The notes under the pieces were generated by a model. The model did not search any database, was not told the DNA's origin, and saw only the letters and a list, made by a program, of their open reading frames with translations. DNA of 64,000 nt from NCBI GenBank assembly GCA_021786385.1, contig JAJYNJ010000027.1, forward strand, positions 125,632 through 189,631, read 5' to 3'. Below, in pieces: positions 47,235 to 56,452 of the stretch. Every line of letters starts with the position of its first letter. Within the stretch, counting starts at the first letter, position 1. The position numbers and the translations under genes are program-made. Origin of the DNA: Chloroflexota bacterium (GTDB lineage: Bacteria > Chloroflexota > Limnocylindria > Limnocylindrales > CSP1-4).

Positions 47235-48548
47235 GTGATCGAGTCCACCAGCCCAGCCGCGACCCTGCCCGACCGTTCGGTGGTCCCCGCCGTCTGGTCG
47301 CGCTACACGGACCTCGTCGTCGAACGCGGGGAAGGGTCCTGGCTGATCACGGTCGACGGCGAGCGCTACCTCGACTACAGCTCCGGTATCGGCGTGACGA
47401 ACACCGGCCACGCCCATCCGCGAGTGGTCGCGGCCATCCAGGCGCAGGCGGCGAAATTGCTGCACGGCCAGCAGAACATCGTGTACCACGAACCCGGCTT
47501 GCGCCTGCACGAGCGGCTGCGCCATCTACTCCCCGGCGACGACTGGCAGGCGTTCCTGGCCAACTCGGGCGCGGAGGCTGTCGAAGCGGCGGTCAAGCTG
47601 GCCCGGGCGGCTACGGGCCGCCCGGCGATCGTCTCGTTCCGCGGCGGGTTCCACGGACGCACGGCGCAGACGATGGCCCTCACCACCTCGCGCGTCTCGA
47701 TCCGCGGGGACTTCGAGCCGCTGCCCGGCTCCGTCTACCAGGCACCCTATCCATACTGCTACCGCGCGCCCGGTGGCGCGCACGACCCGGCCGCATGCAC
47801 CTGCGATTGGGAGGCCCAGCTCGAGCTGCTCTTTGCGCAGGTCGTCGCGCCGGGGCGGATCGCCGCGTTCGTGGTCGAGCCGGTCTTGGGTGAGGGGGGC
47901 TACGTGGTCCCGCCACGCACGTTCCTGCCGCGCCTCCGCGAGATCGCGACGCGCCACGGCATCCTGCTGCTGCTCGACGAGGTGCAGACCGGGTTCGGAC
48001 GGACCGGCAAGTGGTTCGCGCTCCAGCACGTGGGCGTGACGCCCGACGTCCTGATCGTGGCCAAGGGGATCGCTTCCGGGCTCCCGCTCAGTGGGCTCGT
48101 CGCGCGGCGGGACCTGCTGGCGCGCTGGTCACCCGGGGCACACGGCGGCACCTACGGCGGCAACGCCGTAGCCTGCGCGGCCGCCAACGCCACCCTCGAC
48201 GTCATCGAGGACGAACAGCTCGTCGAGAACGCCCACGAACGCGGACGCCAGCTGTTGGACGGGCTGGCTGCGGTGCGTCGGCGGTTCGCCCGCCTCGGTG
48301 ACCTGCGCGGGCTCGGACTGATGGTCGGCCTCGAGTTCGTGCGCCCGGACGGGCGCGACCCCCGCGAACCGGATCCGGCGCTCGCGCACCGGGTCATCGC
48401 GGCGGCGCTCGAACGCCACCTGATCGTGCTCTCGGCCGGTACCTGGGGCCAGGTCGTGCGGCTGATCCCACCGTTGGTGACGACGCCCGGCGAAGTCGAC
48501 CACGCCGTTGCGGTGCTCGTCGAATCGATGGAGGCCGCCGGGGCGTAG
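47235..48548 (+). CDS. gabT: Class III aminotransferase (4-aminobutyrate type)
   Basis: PLP-dependent class III aminotransferase (437 residues), probably acting on GABA or a diamine in polyamine breakdown. The PLP Lys is K277 in IVAKGIASGLPLSG; the Asp-containing LLLDEVQTGFGRTGK and the cofactor-loop region ANSGAEAVEAAVKLAR are standard. GTG 47235 has GGGAGG 5 bases upstream and follows the regulator by 11 bases. The position next to a polyamine importer and a cupin regulator supports the pathway call; ornithine or other omega-amino acids are alternatives. Confidence 0.9.
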   Translation: MIESTSPAATLPDRSVVPAVWSRYTDLVVERGEGSWLITVDGERYLDYSSGIGVTNTGHAHPRVVAAIQAQAAKLLHGQQNIVYHEPGLRLHERLRHLLPGDDWQAFLANSGAEAVEAAVKLARAATGRPAIVSFRGGFHGRTAQTMALTTSRVSIRGDFEPLPGSVYQAPYPYCYRAPGGAHDPAACTCDWEAQLELLFAQVVAPGRIAAFVVEPVLGEGGYVVPPRTFLPRLREIATRHGILLLLDEVQTGFGRTGKWFALQHVGVTPDVLIVAKGIASGLPLSGLVARRDLLARWSPGAHGGTYGGNAVACAAANATLDVIEDEQLVENAHERGRQLLDGLAAVRRRFARLGDLRGLGLMVGLEFVRPDGRDPREPDPALAHRVIAAALERHLIVLSAGTWGQVVRLIPPLVTTPGEVDHAVAVLVESMEAAGA

Positions 48549-48626
48549 GCGGGTGGCCGTTCAGCGCCGCGCGCCCGCTGCAGACAGCGGCACGAGACCG
48601 CGGCCGTAGTCGGGCGCCGGTGGCCT

Positions 48627-50039
48627 TCAGGCCGTCAGCTCCTCGCGCAGCGCCTCCGGCGACGTCCGGTGCCGCGTGGGTGCCGCGATGTAGCGCTCGA
48701 CCAGCCCACGCGTGCCATGCACCCGCAGCTCGTGGAAGAGCAACTCGAGCTTCGCGGCCTGCGTGGCCAGGATCTCGTCCTTCGTCTCGAGCTCCCAGAG
48801 ACGCCGCTTGAGCGGGCCCAGCGCTTTCTTGCGCGTCTTGTAGAGGAACTGCTGCTCGGTCTCGCCCTCGGTGCGCTCAGTGGCGGCGTTCGCGTGGACC
48901 CAGGCCGCCACCTCGTCGAGCAGCGCGTGCGGCGTCGCCGGGTGGTCGTAGAGCGTGTTCTGGAAACCGGTGGCGAGGTGGATCTCGGCCGTGTCGACCT
49001 CCGGGAAGTGGTGGAAGAGCTCGTCGGGGAGCGTGGACGCCCCGTGCTGCACGGCGCCCGCCAGGCCGTACTCGCGGCAGACCGCGGAGAGCCGCTTGAG
49101 GGTATCGAAGTCGACCTTGACCTGCGCCACGCCGCCGCCAGGAAGCGGCACGCCGCCGTGGCTGGTACCCGTCTGGATGCTCACCTTCGAGAGGCCCGCC
49201 GCCTGCGGACCCGCTCGCCGGTCCAGCTCGCGGCGGAACCCGTCGAGGAAGGCGCGCAGCTCGGGCTCCGTGGAGTTCTGCTTGCCGACCTCGCCGATCT
49301 CACCGCCGATGCTGACCGTCAGCCCCTCGGGCTCCGCCTCCCGGATCAACGCCGCCAGCTCCGCGGCCCGCTCGTAGTTCGTGCGCTGCTGCTCGTCCAC
49401 TGTCGGCTTCGCCAGGTCGACCAGCGTCGAGCTGTCGATGTCGATGTTGCCGTAGCCGACCGCGAGCGCTTCGAGCGTCGCCTTCCGGAGCGACTCCGTC
49501 ACGCCCTCCGGGTCGCTGGCGTACTTTTTCGCGTTGAACTGATAGTGGTCGCCCTGGATGAAGACCGGCCCCCTCCAGCCTGCCGCGATGGCGCCAGCGA
49601 GACAGCTCGTGATGTATTCGCCCGGACGTTGATACGTGTACTCCTGCTCGCTCCGCGCGAGCTCCAGGATCAGCGCCCCGACGTCGTGGCGGGCCGCTGT
49701 CTCGTACACCGTGCGCGCCATGTCGAAGACCTGCGTGCGCAGGTTCATCGCGGGAACCGTGAACCCTCCGACCTCGCCCCGGCCGCGGGCCATGTAGAGC
49801 TCGTGGATGCTCGCCGAGAGGATGCCGAGCTCCTGCGCGGCCTCCCAGACCATCCACCGTGCGGCCTCCACGGTGGCGGCGTCCTGGCTGAACGTGGCGC
49901 TCCAGACCAGATCGCGGATGCCGCGTCCACGCAATGTCGTCTCGTCCTCGATGACGAGGCGCTCGCCCTCGACGCGGACGCTGCCGCGCAGCAGGGCGAG
50001 CAGCTCGCTCGGGGAGCCGGCGACGGTTGGCTGGGCCAT
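48627..50039 (-). CDS. Class II ketose-bisphosphate aldolase family protein
   Basis: A 470-residue class II aldolase-family protein, larger than the usual 300-residue FbaA. Zinc-site motifs are visible: IQGDHYQFN, the SIGGEIGEVG stretch, QTGTSHGG and VQHGASTLP. The N-terminal 90 residues and the long C-terminal helical region are extra relative to the minimal enzyme. GGAGG 6 bases upstream of ATG 50039 sets the start. It probably cleaves or forms fructose-bisphosphate or a related ketose-bisphosphate. A possible -10 TAGGAT (complement of 50092-50097) lies in the remnant upstream. Confidence 0.85.
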   Translation of the reverse strand: MAQPTVAGSPSELLALLRGSVRVEGERLVIEDETTLRGRGIRDLVWSATFSQDAATVEAARWMVWEAAQELGILSASIHELYMARGRGEVGGFTVPAMNLRTQVFDMARTVYETAARHDVGALILELARSEQEYTYQRPGEYITSCLAGAIAAGWRGPVFIQGDHYQFNAKKYASDPEGVTESLRKATLEALAVGYGNIDIDSSTLVDLAKPTVDEQQRTNYERAAELAALIREAEPEGLTVSIGGEIGEVGKQNSTEPELRAFLDGFRRELDRRAGPQAAGLSKVSIQTGTSHGGVPLPGGGVAQVKVDFDTLKRLSAVCREYGLAGAVQHGASTLPDELFHHFPEVDTAEIHLATGFQNTLYDHPATPHALLDEVAAWVHANAATERTEGETEQQFLYKTRKKALGPLKRRLWELETKDEILATQAAKLELLFHELRVHGTRGLVERYIAAPTRHRTSPEALREELTA

Positions 50040-50110
50040 GAGGGACCTCCGGTTCGGGGGACGCGGGGATGGTGAGCGACGTACGTTCCAAATCCTACCG
50101 CGATCACGGC

Positions 50111-50317
50111 GCCTGCCAGGATCGCGTTCTCGACCGCCGGGACGACGGTCTCCTCGTAGCCGACGATGCCCGGGAAGAGCCGCCCTCCGGACGCCAGCAA
50201 CGCGACCAGGTTCGCCCGCATCTCCTGCTTCACCGTGCGGGGCCGGTACCCGGCCGCACGCAACTCCCCGAGCGTGGTCGGGCGCCGGCCATCGGCCAGC
50301 CGCGGATCGCTGGTCAT
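50111..50317 (-). pseudogene. N-terminal remnant of a magnesium-chelatase-like AAA+ gene
   Basis: From ATG 50317 the reading begins MTSDPRLADGRR and then TLGELRAAGYRPRTVKQEMR, LFPGIVGYEETVVP and VENAILAG. This is the N-terminus of the ChlI/MoxR-like magnesium-chelatase family, in which a Walker A motif should follow at once. Here similarity stops after residue 69 and the frame runs without conserved sequence into the aldolase gene in a different phase. About 85% of the expected protein is missing. The start overlaps the stop of the upstream gene by ATGA, so it was once a working operon gene. Deletion or a rearrangement is inferred. Confidence 0.75.
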
Positions 50318-51405
50318 CCGGCGTCCCCCGGGTTCGACCGCGAGCGCCGCGCGAGCAGTGTCTGCACGGCCCCCCGCGAGGTCTGTCCGGCGGCCACGAG
50401 CGCCGCGATGGCCCGTGTCCGCTCGCCATGCTCCCGTTCGAAATCATCTCTGCCGAGCCCGATCCGCATCGCCAGCTCCGTCGTCACGCCCCACTCGAAG
50501 TGCTCGAGCAGGTCACGCCGAGCGTCCCACGTGGCGAGGACGGCAGGGGGCCGGCGTTGCAGGTGTCCCGCCGCGTCGCGCTCCAACGGGCGCACGTAAT
50601 GGCAGGCTGCGACGCGCCAGGCGGTGCCCTCTGCCGTGCCAGCCTCGGCGGTGGGGCCGCCGCGCTCGGTCTCGACGACGCCCGGCGGGGCCTGTTCGGA
50701 GGAGGGCGCGTCTCGGTCGGCGGCCGCCGCCAGCTCGCGCGGTTCCGGCCGGTCGGCCGTGCTCGGCGGGTGGGTCGAACCCGCGCGCCGCAGAACCACG
50801 ACGACCCCCAGTCGCCGCAGCTCGTCTGCGCTCAGTGACGCGGGCGGCGCGCCCAGGCGGGCGAAGACCTGCTCGAGCGAATCGGCACGGATCGTCGCCG
50901 CGAGCCCGTAGCCGCGCTGCAGCGCGCGGATCAGGACGCGCGCTCGCGGGCCATAGATGTCGGCGGGCGCCGCGGCGCCGATCTCGCCCGCGACCAGATA
51001 GGTCGTCTCGGGCGGCGCGGTGCGGCGCGGCGGCAAGGCCAGCCGCGCAACCGGCGGGGGGCCACTGGCAGACGAGCGCTGGCTGGAGGGCCCCTCGTCG
51101 GCCCCCTCCCACCCCAGCGCGGCGGCATCGCCCAGCCAGTCGAACGCTTCGTGCTCGCCCTGCAGGACGAGGCGTGCCGTCACGGGCGGCAACAGGTCGA
51201 GGAACGCCTCCAGGACGGCCTCGGCGGGCGACCCAGGGTCGGCGGCGGCCGCAATTAGCGGCACGTTCGCCTCGACCATGAGCCAGAGGAGCGCGGCGAG
51301 CTCGGCATCCAGCATGCGGGCCGCAACGAGCGCCGCAACGGTCGGCGCGGCCGCCGGTGCCCGCCCAGCGGGCCACCGGCCCGGATCCTGAAGGGAACGA
51401 TCCAC
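50314..51405 (-). CDS. Uncharacterised protein, possibly a degenerate secretion-type ATPase
   Basis: A 363-residue protein. The first half (MLDAELAALLWLMVEANVPLI, then a loop and AFLDLLPPVTARLVLQG) has the layout of a VirB11/CpaF-type P-loop ATPase, but the expected GxGKST loop reads ADPGSPAEAVLEA, so nucleotide binding is probably lost. YGLAATIRADSLEQVFARLG resembles the later Walker B/His-box region. The C-terminus is charged, with a low-complexity insert near residues 225-255. GTG 51405 has GGAGG upstream. Its stop overlaps the truncated chelatase-like gene. The family call is tentative. Confidence 0.55.
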   Translation of the reverse strand: MDRSLQDPGRWPAGRAPAAAPTVAALVAARMLDAELAALLWLMVEANVPLIAAAADPGSPAEAVLEAFLDLLPPVTARLVLQGEHEAFDWLGDAAALGWEGADEGPSSQRSSASGPPPVARLALPPRRTAPPETTYLVAGEIGAAAPADIYGPRARVLIRALQRGYGLAATIRADSLEQVFARLGAPPASLSADELRRLGVVVVLRRAGSTHPPSTADRPEPRELAAAADRDAPSSEQAPPGVVETERGGPTAEAGTAEGTAWRVAACHYVRPLERDAAGHLQRRPPAVLATWDARRDLLEHFEWGVTTELAMRIGLGRDDFEREHGERTRAIAALVAAGQTSRGAVQTLLARRSRSNPGDAG

Positions 51406-51513
51406 GGGGCCTCCAGGACGACTGGCAGGAAATCAGGGCCGGGAGCGTACGCGCGCTCCCGCAGCCCGTCAAACGTGCCGGCACCCCGCCCGCGGTCGCC
51501 ACCGCGCGCTCCG

Positions 51514-52155
51514 TCAGGCCGGCAGCCGCCCCTCCCACGCAACCAGCTCGAGCAGCGGCCGCTCCCGGCCGATCGTCGTCGAGCGCCCGTGTCCGGGGAG
51601 CACCCGCAGCGGGTCGTCCAAGAGGGCCAGGCGCCGCAGCGACGCGACCATCGCCTCCGCCGAGCCTCCCGGCAGGTCGACCCGGCCCCAGCCGCCGGCG
51701 AAGAGCGTGTCGCCCGTGAACAAGACCCCTTCGTCCGGGACCAGCAGGCAGATCGATCCCTCCGTATGGCCGGGCGTGTGGAGCACCTGCAGGGTGATCG
51801 ACCCGCAGCGAAGGAGGCCGCCATCCTGGAGGTCCACCTGCGGGGCCGACGGCGGGATCGTGAATGGCGCGCCCAGCGGCTGCGGGTCCTCCAACCCGAG
51901 CCGATCGAGCCCGTGGCACGCCACCCGCGCCCCGGTCGACGCCTGCACCGCCGCGTTGTCGCCGATGTGGTCCCAATGGCGGTGCGTACTGACGATCAAC
52001 CGGAGCGTCCAGCCGCGCGCCCGCAACTGTTCATCGATCCAGGCCGCCGACGGGATCGCCGTGTCGATCGCCAACGCCTCGCCGGTCGCCGGATCGCCGA
52101 GCAGGTAGACGTTGGTCGCGAGCGGTCCCGTCGCCCGCTGCAGTAGCTCCATCAC
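51514..52155 (-). CDS. Metallo-beta-lactamase-fold hydrolase (glyoxalase II-like)
   Basis: A 213-residue MBL-fold hydrolase. The metal motif THRHWDHIGD corresponds to HxHxDH, followed by HTPGHTEGS, the bridging Asp in LFTGDTLFAGG and the last His in VLPGHGRST, all in family order. The length suits single-domain glyoxalase II-like thioester hydrolases. GTG 52155 or the adjacent ATG 52152 are equally possible starts. The substrate is unknown. Confidence 0.88.
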   Translation of the reverse strand: MMELLQRATGPLATNVYLLGDPATGEALAIDTAIPSAAWIDEQLRARGWTLRLIVSTHRHWDHIGDNAAVQASTGARVACHGLDRLGLEDPQPLGAPFTIPPSAPQVDLQDGGLLRCGSITLQVLHTPGHTEGSICLLVPDEGVLFTGDTLFAGGWGRVDLPGGSAEAMVASLRRLALLDDPLRVLPGHGRSTTIGRERPLLELVAWEGRLPA

Positions 52156-52183
52156 CCGGCCGCGTCCGCTCGGACCCCGGGTC

Positions 52184-53224
52184 CTACGCCCCGGCCGGCC
52201 GCGGGGCGCCCAGCGCGCGCCCCGGCGTGGGGCCCGGTTCCGGCAGTGCGTCCCCGATCCCCCGCTCGGCCCGCACCCGCCGCGCCGCCTCGACCACCAC
52301 GCGCATCTTGGCTTTGGCCTCCTCGACCGTGCGTGTCTTCAGACCACAGTCCGGATCGACGAAGACGCGTTCGGGCGGCAGGACGTCCAGGGCCCGTCGG
52401 ATACCATCGGCCGCCTCCTCGACCGACTCGATGCGGTGGCTGTGTACATCCACCACGCCGAGCCCGATCGCCTTCGTGAACGGGATCTCGCGGAAGCGCT
52501 CGAGCAGGTCGTACCCCGAGTTCGCCATCTCCAGGTCGACCTGATCGACCGGGATCTCCAGCATGGCCGGGTAGGCCTGCATGAAGTCGCCGTAGCAGAT
52601 GTGCGTGATCGCATGGGCCTCGAGGCCGTCCGTCACGATCGCCATCGCCTCGGCGACCAGGGGCAGCTCGTCCATGCGGGCCGACGCTGCCGGCTCGTCG
52701 ATCTGGATGAAGCGCGCACCGGCCGCCGCCAGGTCCATCGCCTCTGCGTGGATCGCCCGTGCCAGGTCCAGCACGAAGTCACGGCGCGACCCGTAGTGCT
52801 CGTCGAAGCTCCAGTCGGCGATCGTGTACGGGCCGGTCAGCATCCCTTTCACGGGCCGCGCGGTGAGCGACTGCGCGAAGCGCCACGCGTCGAGCGTGAC
52901 GGGATGCGTGCGCCGCACGGCTCCCACCGCGATCGGCTTGTGGTAGTAGCGGTTGCCGTAGCTGCGCACGAGCCCGCCGATCTCGAAGCCGGCCAGTTCC
53001 TCGGCGAAGTAGGTCGCCATGTCGCCGCGGTACATCTCCCCGTCGACCAGGATGTCGACCCCCAGCTCCTCCTGGAACCGGATCCACTCCTCGGTCGCGC
53101 GGCGCTCGAGCGCGTGCAGCTCCTCGTCGCTGATCCGGCCCGCCGAGTGGTCGGCGCGCGCCTTGACCAGCTCCGGCGGCTTGGGAAACGAACCAACTGC
53201 TGTGGTCCAGAGGCCGTTGCTCAT
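52184..53224 (-). CDS. Core-MetE methionine synthase-like protein
   Basis: A 346-residue protein equivalent to the C-terminal catalytic half of cobalamin-independent methionine synthase (COG0620), without the N-terminal half. Zinc ligands are all present: His and Cys in THICYGDF, Glu in LEMANSGYD and Cys in DPDCGLKTR. Core-MetE enzymes of archaea and some anaerobes methylate homocysteine using corrinoid proteins or other donors. GGAGGAGC upstream of ATG 53224 supports the start, which overlaps the stop of the upstream paralogue (ATGA). Confidence 0.9.
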   Translation of the reverse strand: MSNGLWTTAVGSFPKPPELVKARADHSAGRISDEELHALERRATEEWIRFQEELGVDILVDGEMYRGDMATYFAEELAGFEIGGLVRSYGNRYYHKPIAVGAVRRTHPVTLDAWRFAQSLTARPVKGMLTGPYTIADWSFDEHYGSRRDFVLDLARAIHAEAMDLAAAGARFIQIDEPAASARMDELPLVAEAMAIVTDGLEAHAITHICYGDFMQAYPAMLEIPVDQVDLEMANSGYDLLERFREIPFTKAIGLGVVDVHSHRIESVEEAADGIRRALDVLPPERVFVDPDCGLKTRTVEEAKAKMRVVVEAARRVRAERGIGDALPEPGPTPGRALGAPRPAGA

Positions 53225-54360
53225 GGCCTGCTCCTCCGTGCGGCAGCCCCCGGTCGCTGGGACAGCGGCTCGTAGAACCCGAGCGCGGCACTCCGCGCGT
53301 CCACTGCGCGCGGGTCGATGCTCGCGGCGAGCTCCTCCGGGTCGGTGATGGCCGCCTTGCGGGCCGCCTGCCCAAGCGCCTCGATCTTGGCCTTCGCGCG
53401 GTCGCGCGGCAGATACTCGAGGCTGGTGGACGGCGACAGCGCCACCCGCTCCAGGCCCCGTGCGGCGGTGGATGCCGCGTAGTGCGCGGCCCAGATCATG
53501 ACTGGCTCGTCGTCGGGGCGCGTGTTCCGCGCGTTGGCCACACCACAGATGATCCCCCGCTCGTGGGGTGCCCGCGCAATCAGCTCCCAGTTGTCCGGGC
53601 CAGCGATCAGGTCGAACAGGTAGCTCCGGAACGGCAGACCGAACAGCGCATCGGCGCCGACGCCGACGGCATCCCCCATCGTGACCGCCAGGCAGAGGTG
53701 GGCATCTGCAAGGCCGCTGGTGACGCGGCGCAGCGCCTCGGTGGCCAGGCGCCGTTCGCTCGCGTCGTCGGCGGGGATCAAGGTGAGCGCGTTCTCGTCC
53801 AACTGGACCACAGGGACCCCGGCGGCGTGCAGGGCACGCAGTTCCTCGTTGAGCGCTTCGGCAAGCGCCAGCGCCAGGCGCTCGCGGCCGAGCGCGCCGG
53901 GATCGGAGAGCCGGGCCAGCGAGTACGGACCGATCAGGCACTGCTTGACGGGGGGCGTCGCGAGCCCGCGCTCGCGGGCCAGCGACGCCGCTGTCTCCTG
54001 TGCGAAACGCCAGTCCTCCAGTGTGATCGGCGACACCCAGCGGGGCAGCTCGCGGGCGCGCGGTTGCCGGTAGTAGGTGTTCGTGTCGAAGTAGCGGAGC
54101 AGCCCCGTGATCTCGAACCCGTGCAGCCCCCGCGCGATCGGCGTCTGGGGGTCGTCCCAGCGCACCTGGCCGTCCGTGAGCAGCTCCAGCCCCGCGTCGA
54201 TCTGTTCGGCCATCACCTCGCGGACCAGCTCGTCCTGCACGGCGCGGTAGGCGGCAGCGTCGATCTCCCCGCGCTCGAGCCGCGCGTGCGCGGCACGCAG
54301 GCGAAACGGCTGACCCGGCAGCGGGGTTCGTGGATAGGCACCGACGAGCGTGGCGAACAT
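53221..54360 (-). CDS. Second core-MetE-like protein, altered zinc site
   Basis: A 379-residue paralogue of the following gene, also only the catalytic half of MetE. The N-terminal GAYPRTPLPG and the HLCLAVTMGD metal pair (His, Cys) are kept. At the position of the last Cys ligand (DPDCGLKTR in the paralogue) it reads LSPSTSLEYLPR, so that Cys is missing. It may therefore be a different methyltransferase or a non-catalytic partner. ATG 54360 lies at the start of the conserved region; stop and start of the two genes overlap, which implies a coupled pair. Confidence 0.85.
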   Translation of the reverse strand: MFATLVGAYPRTPLPGQPFRLRAAHARLERGEIDAAAYRAVQDELVREVMAEQIDAGLELLTDGQVRWDDPQTPIARGLHGFEITGLLRYFDTNTYYRQPRARELPRWVSPITLEDWRFAQETAASLARERGLATPPVKQCLIGPYSLARLSDPGALGRERLALALAEALNEELRALHAAGVPVVQLDENALTLIPADDASERRLATEALRRVTSGLADAHLCLAVTMGDAVGVGADALFGLPFRSYLFDLIAGPDNWELIARAPHERGIICGVANARNTRPDDEPVMIWAAHYAASTAARGLERVALSPSTSLEYLPRDRAKAKIEALGQAARKAAITDPEELAASIDPRAVDARSAALGFYEPLSQRPGAAARRSRP

Positions 54361-54392
54361 GCGGACTCCCGAGCTTGGTGGACGACGCGGCG

Positions 54393-54398
54393 ATTGTA
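54393..54398 (-). promoter_or_regulatory. Candidate -10 element of the metE-like pair
   Basis: TACAAT on the minus strand, 32 bases upstream of ATG 54360. The -35 region (GCTGGC at 17-base spacing) is poor. It lies between the divergent metE-like and ggt genes. Confidence 0.35.
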
Positions 54399-54532
54399 CG
54401 GGAATGCTCCGGCGGGCCAGCCAACGCCGAGTCGGCGCACCGTCCCGAGCGGCGCGACAGGGGCCGGACCGGCACGCCGCCCGCTGCAGCGCCGCCAGAG
54501 GGCAGCGCCCGCGCCACGACCGTTGGCCGCAA

Positions 54533-56245
54533 ATGGTCGACAATCGCACGGTGAGTGCCGTTCACCGCGCCGCCGACGCCCCTCCCGGGGAGCCTCTCGG
54601 CGGGCGCCCCACACTGGTGCCGGCGATCGCCGTCCGCGGCGCCCACGGTGCCGTCACGTCCCCGCACGCGCTCGCCACGGCAGCAGGCGTGGGCGTCCTG
54701 CGGGCAGGCGGCAGCGCCGTCGATGCGGCCATTGCGACCAACGCGGCGCTGTCCGTGGTCTGCAGCTACATGTGCGGGCTGGGGGGCGACGCCTTCTGGC
54801 TGATCTGGACGCCGGAGCGCGGCGCGGAAGCGCTCAACGGCAGCGGACGATCCGCGGCCGCCGTCACCATCGAGCGGGCGCGGGCCGCCGGGCTCGAACG
54901 CATGCCCGAGCGCGGGCCTTGGACCGTGACCGTCCCCGGCGCCATCCGCTCCTGGGGCGACGCGCACCGGCGCTACGGCCGACTCCCCTGGCCCGATCTG
55001 CTGGCCCCGGCGATCGAGCTGGCCGATGGCTTTGCCGCGAGCCCGACGTGGTGTACCGCGATCGAGCGCGCCGCGCTGATCTTCGGCACCGCATCCGACT
55101 GGGCACGGGTCTTCCGGCCGCACGGCCGCGCCTGGCGGACGGGGGAAGTCGTGCGCATCAGCCCTCTTGCCGCGACCCTGCGGCGGCTGGCGGCCGATGG
55201 TCCGGACGACGCCTACGATGGCGCATTGGCGCGGCGCGCCGCCGACTACCTGGCGTCGGCAGGCTCCCTGCTGACCGGGGACGACCTGGCCGACCACACG
55301 TCGAGATGGGGCACGCCCCTCCGTGTCGCGTACCGCGACGTGGAGGCGACCTCCCACCCGCCCAACAGTTCCGGCGCGATCGCGCTCGAGCTGCTGCAGG
55401 TCCTGGCGCGCTTCGACGCGCCGCAGGCGACCGCGTTCGGGCCGCACGGCGTTGCCGAGCTCCGCTGGGTCCACCTGGCCCTGGAGGCGGCTCGGTTGAC
55501 CTTGCGCGACCGCGATGCGTGGTTGACGGACCCCGCGGCGATGGCCGAGGGCGCGCTGGAGCGCCTGCTCGACCCGCGTCACGCCGCGGAACTGGCGGGG
55601 CAGGTCGACCAAGGGCGCGCGACACCGCCGCCCTCGGTCGCTGCACCGCACGGCGGCGGGACCGTCTACCTCGCTACGGCCGACGCCGCCGGGGGCGCGG
55701 TCAGCCTGATCGAGTCGAACTACGCGGGCTTCGGGTCCGGCCTCGTGGACCCGGAGACGGGCATCGCCTACCAGAACCGCGGGGCGTTCTTCTCGCTCGA
55801 CGCGCGCCACGCCAACGCCCTCGCGCCGCGTAAACGGACCATGCACACGCTGGCGCCCGGGATGCTCTTGCGCGCCGGACAGCCCTGGATCGTCCACGGT
55901 TCCATGGGCGGTGAGATCCAGCCGCAGGTATTCGCGCAGTTCGTGTCGGCCGTGGTGGACGGCCGGCGCGCCATTGCCGATGCGGTGGCGGCGCCACGGT
56001 TCGCCGCAGACGTCGAGCGCCACTACGGACCGCCGAGCGTCACGCGCCTGGAGGGCGGCATGCTCCCGCAGCTGGGCGAGGGGCTGGCCGCGCTGGGGCA
56101 TCAGGTGACCTGGACTCCGCCGTTCTCCAGTGCATTCGGGCACGAGCACGCGATCGAGCTCGTGCGGGACGAGGGCCGCGCGCTCCCGACCTCCTTCGTG
56201 GCGACCGCCGACCCGCGTTCGGAAGGGCTGCCGGGCGCCTGGTAG
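54533..56245 (+). CDS. ggt: Gamma-glutamyltransferase family protein
   Basis: A 570-residue N-terminal nucleophile hydrolase of the gamma-glutamyltransferase family, which self-cleaves and then hydrolyses or transfers gamma-glutamyl groups. The autoprocessing site is the Thr in GGGTVYLATADAAGGAVSLI; large-subunit motifs include SPHALATAAGVGVLRAGGSA and GLGGDAFW. I see no signal peptide, so a cytoplasmic acylase-like role is possible. ATG 54533 and GTG 54551 are both possible starts. The missing C-x-residue context of classic glutathione hydrolases leaves the substrate open (cephalosporin-acylase-like or oxamate-type members exist). Confidence 0.9.
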   Translation: MVDNRTVSAVHRAADAPPGEPLGGRPTLVPAIAVRGAHGAVTSPHALATAAGVGVLRAGGSAVDAAIATNAALSVVCSYMCGLGGDAFWLIWTPERGAEALNGSGRSAAAVTIERARAAGLERMPERGPWTVTVPGAIRSWGDAHRRYGRLPWPDLLAPAIELADGFAASPTWCTAIERAALIFGTASDWARVFRPHGRAWRTGEVVRISPLAATLRRLAADGPDDAYDGALARRAADYLASAGSLLTGDDLADHTSRWGTPLRVAYRDVEATSHPPNSSGAIALELLQVLARFDAPQATAFGPHGVAELRWVHLALEAARLTLRDRDAWLTDPAAMAEGALERLLDPRHAAELAGQVDQGRATPPPSVAAPHGGGTVYLATADAAGGAVSLIESNYAGFGSGLVDPETGIAYQNRGAFFSLDARHANALAPRKRTMHTLAPGMLLRAGQPWIVHGSMGGEIQPQVFAQFVSAVVDGRRAIADAVAAPRFAADVERHYGPPSVTRLEGGMLPQLGEGLAALGHQVTWTPPFSSAFGHEHAIELVRDEGRALPTSFVATADPRSEGLPGAW

Positions 56246-56341
56246 ACGAGGCCCAGAGGCACCACGCGTCGCGGTTGCGCCGCGCCCCCTGGCGCGGACG
56301 GGCGGGGTCGCCGCAGCGGCGGTGGTGGCCATCGGCGCGGC

Positions 56342-56347
56342 TATACT
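56342..56347 (+). promoter_or_regulatory. Candidate -10 element before a small CxxC gene
   Basis: TATACT at 56342-56347 stands out in G+C-rich surroundings, about 105 bases before the GTG at 56453. No good -35 is visible (GGCGGT region). Confidence 0.35.
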
Positions 56348-56452
56348 TTCGGTCGGCCGGTCGCGCCGCGCTCACAACCTCCGCGGCTGGCCATCCAACT
56401 TGTCGGCGCCCCTTTGTCGGCGCGGTCGCAGCAGCCGGAGGTCATTCGTCGC

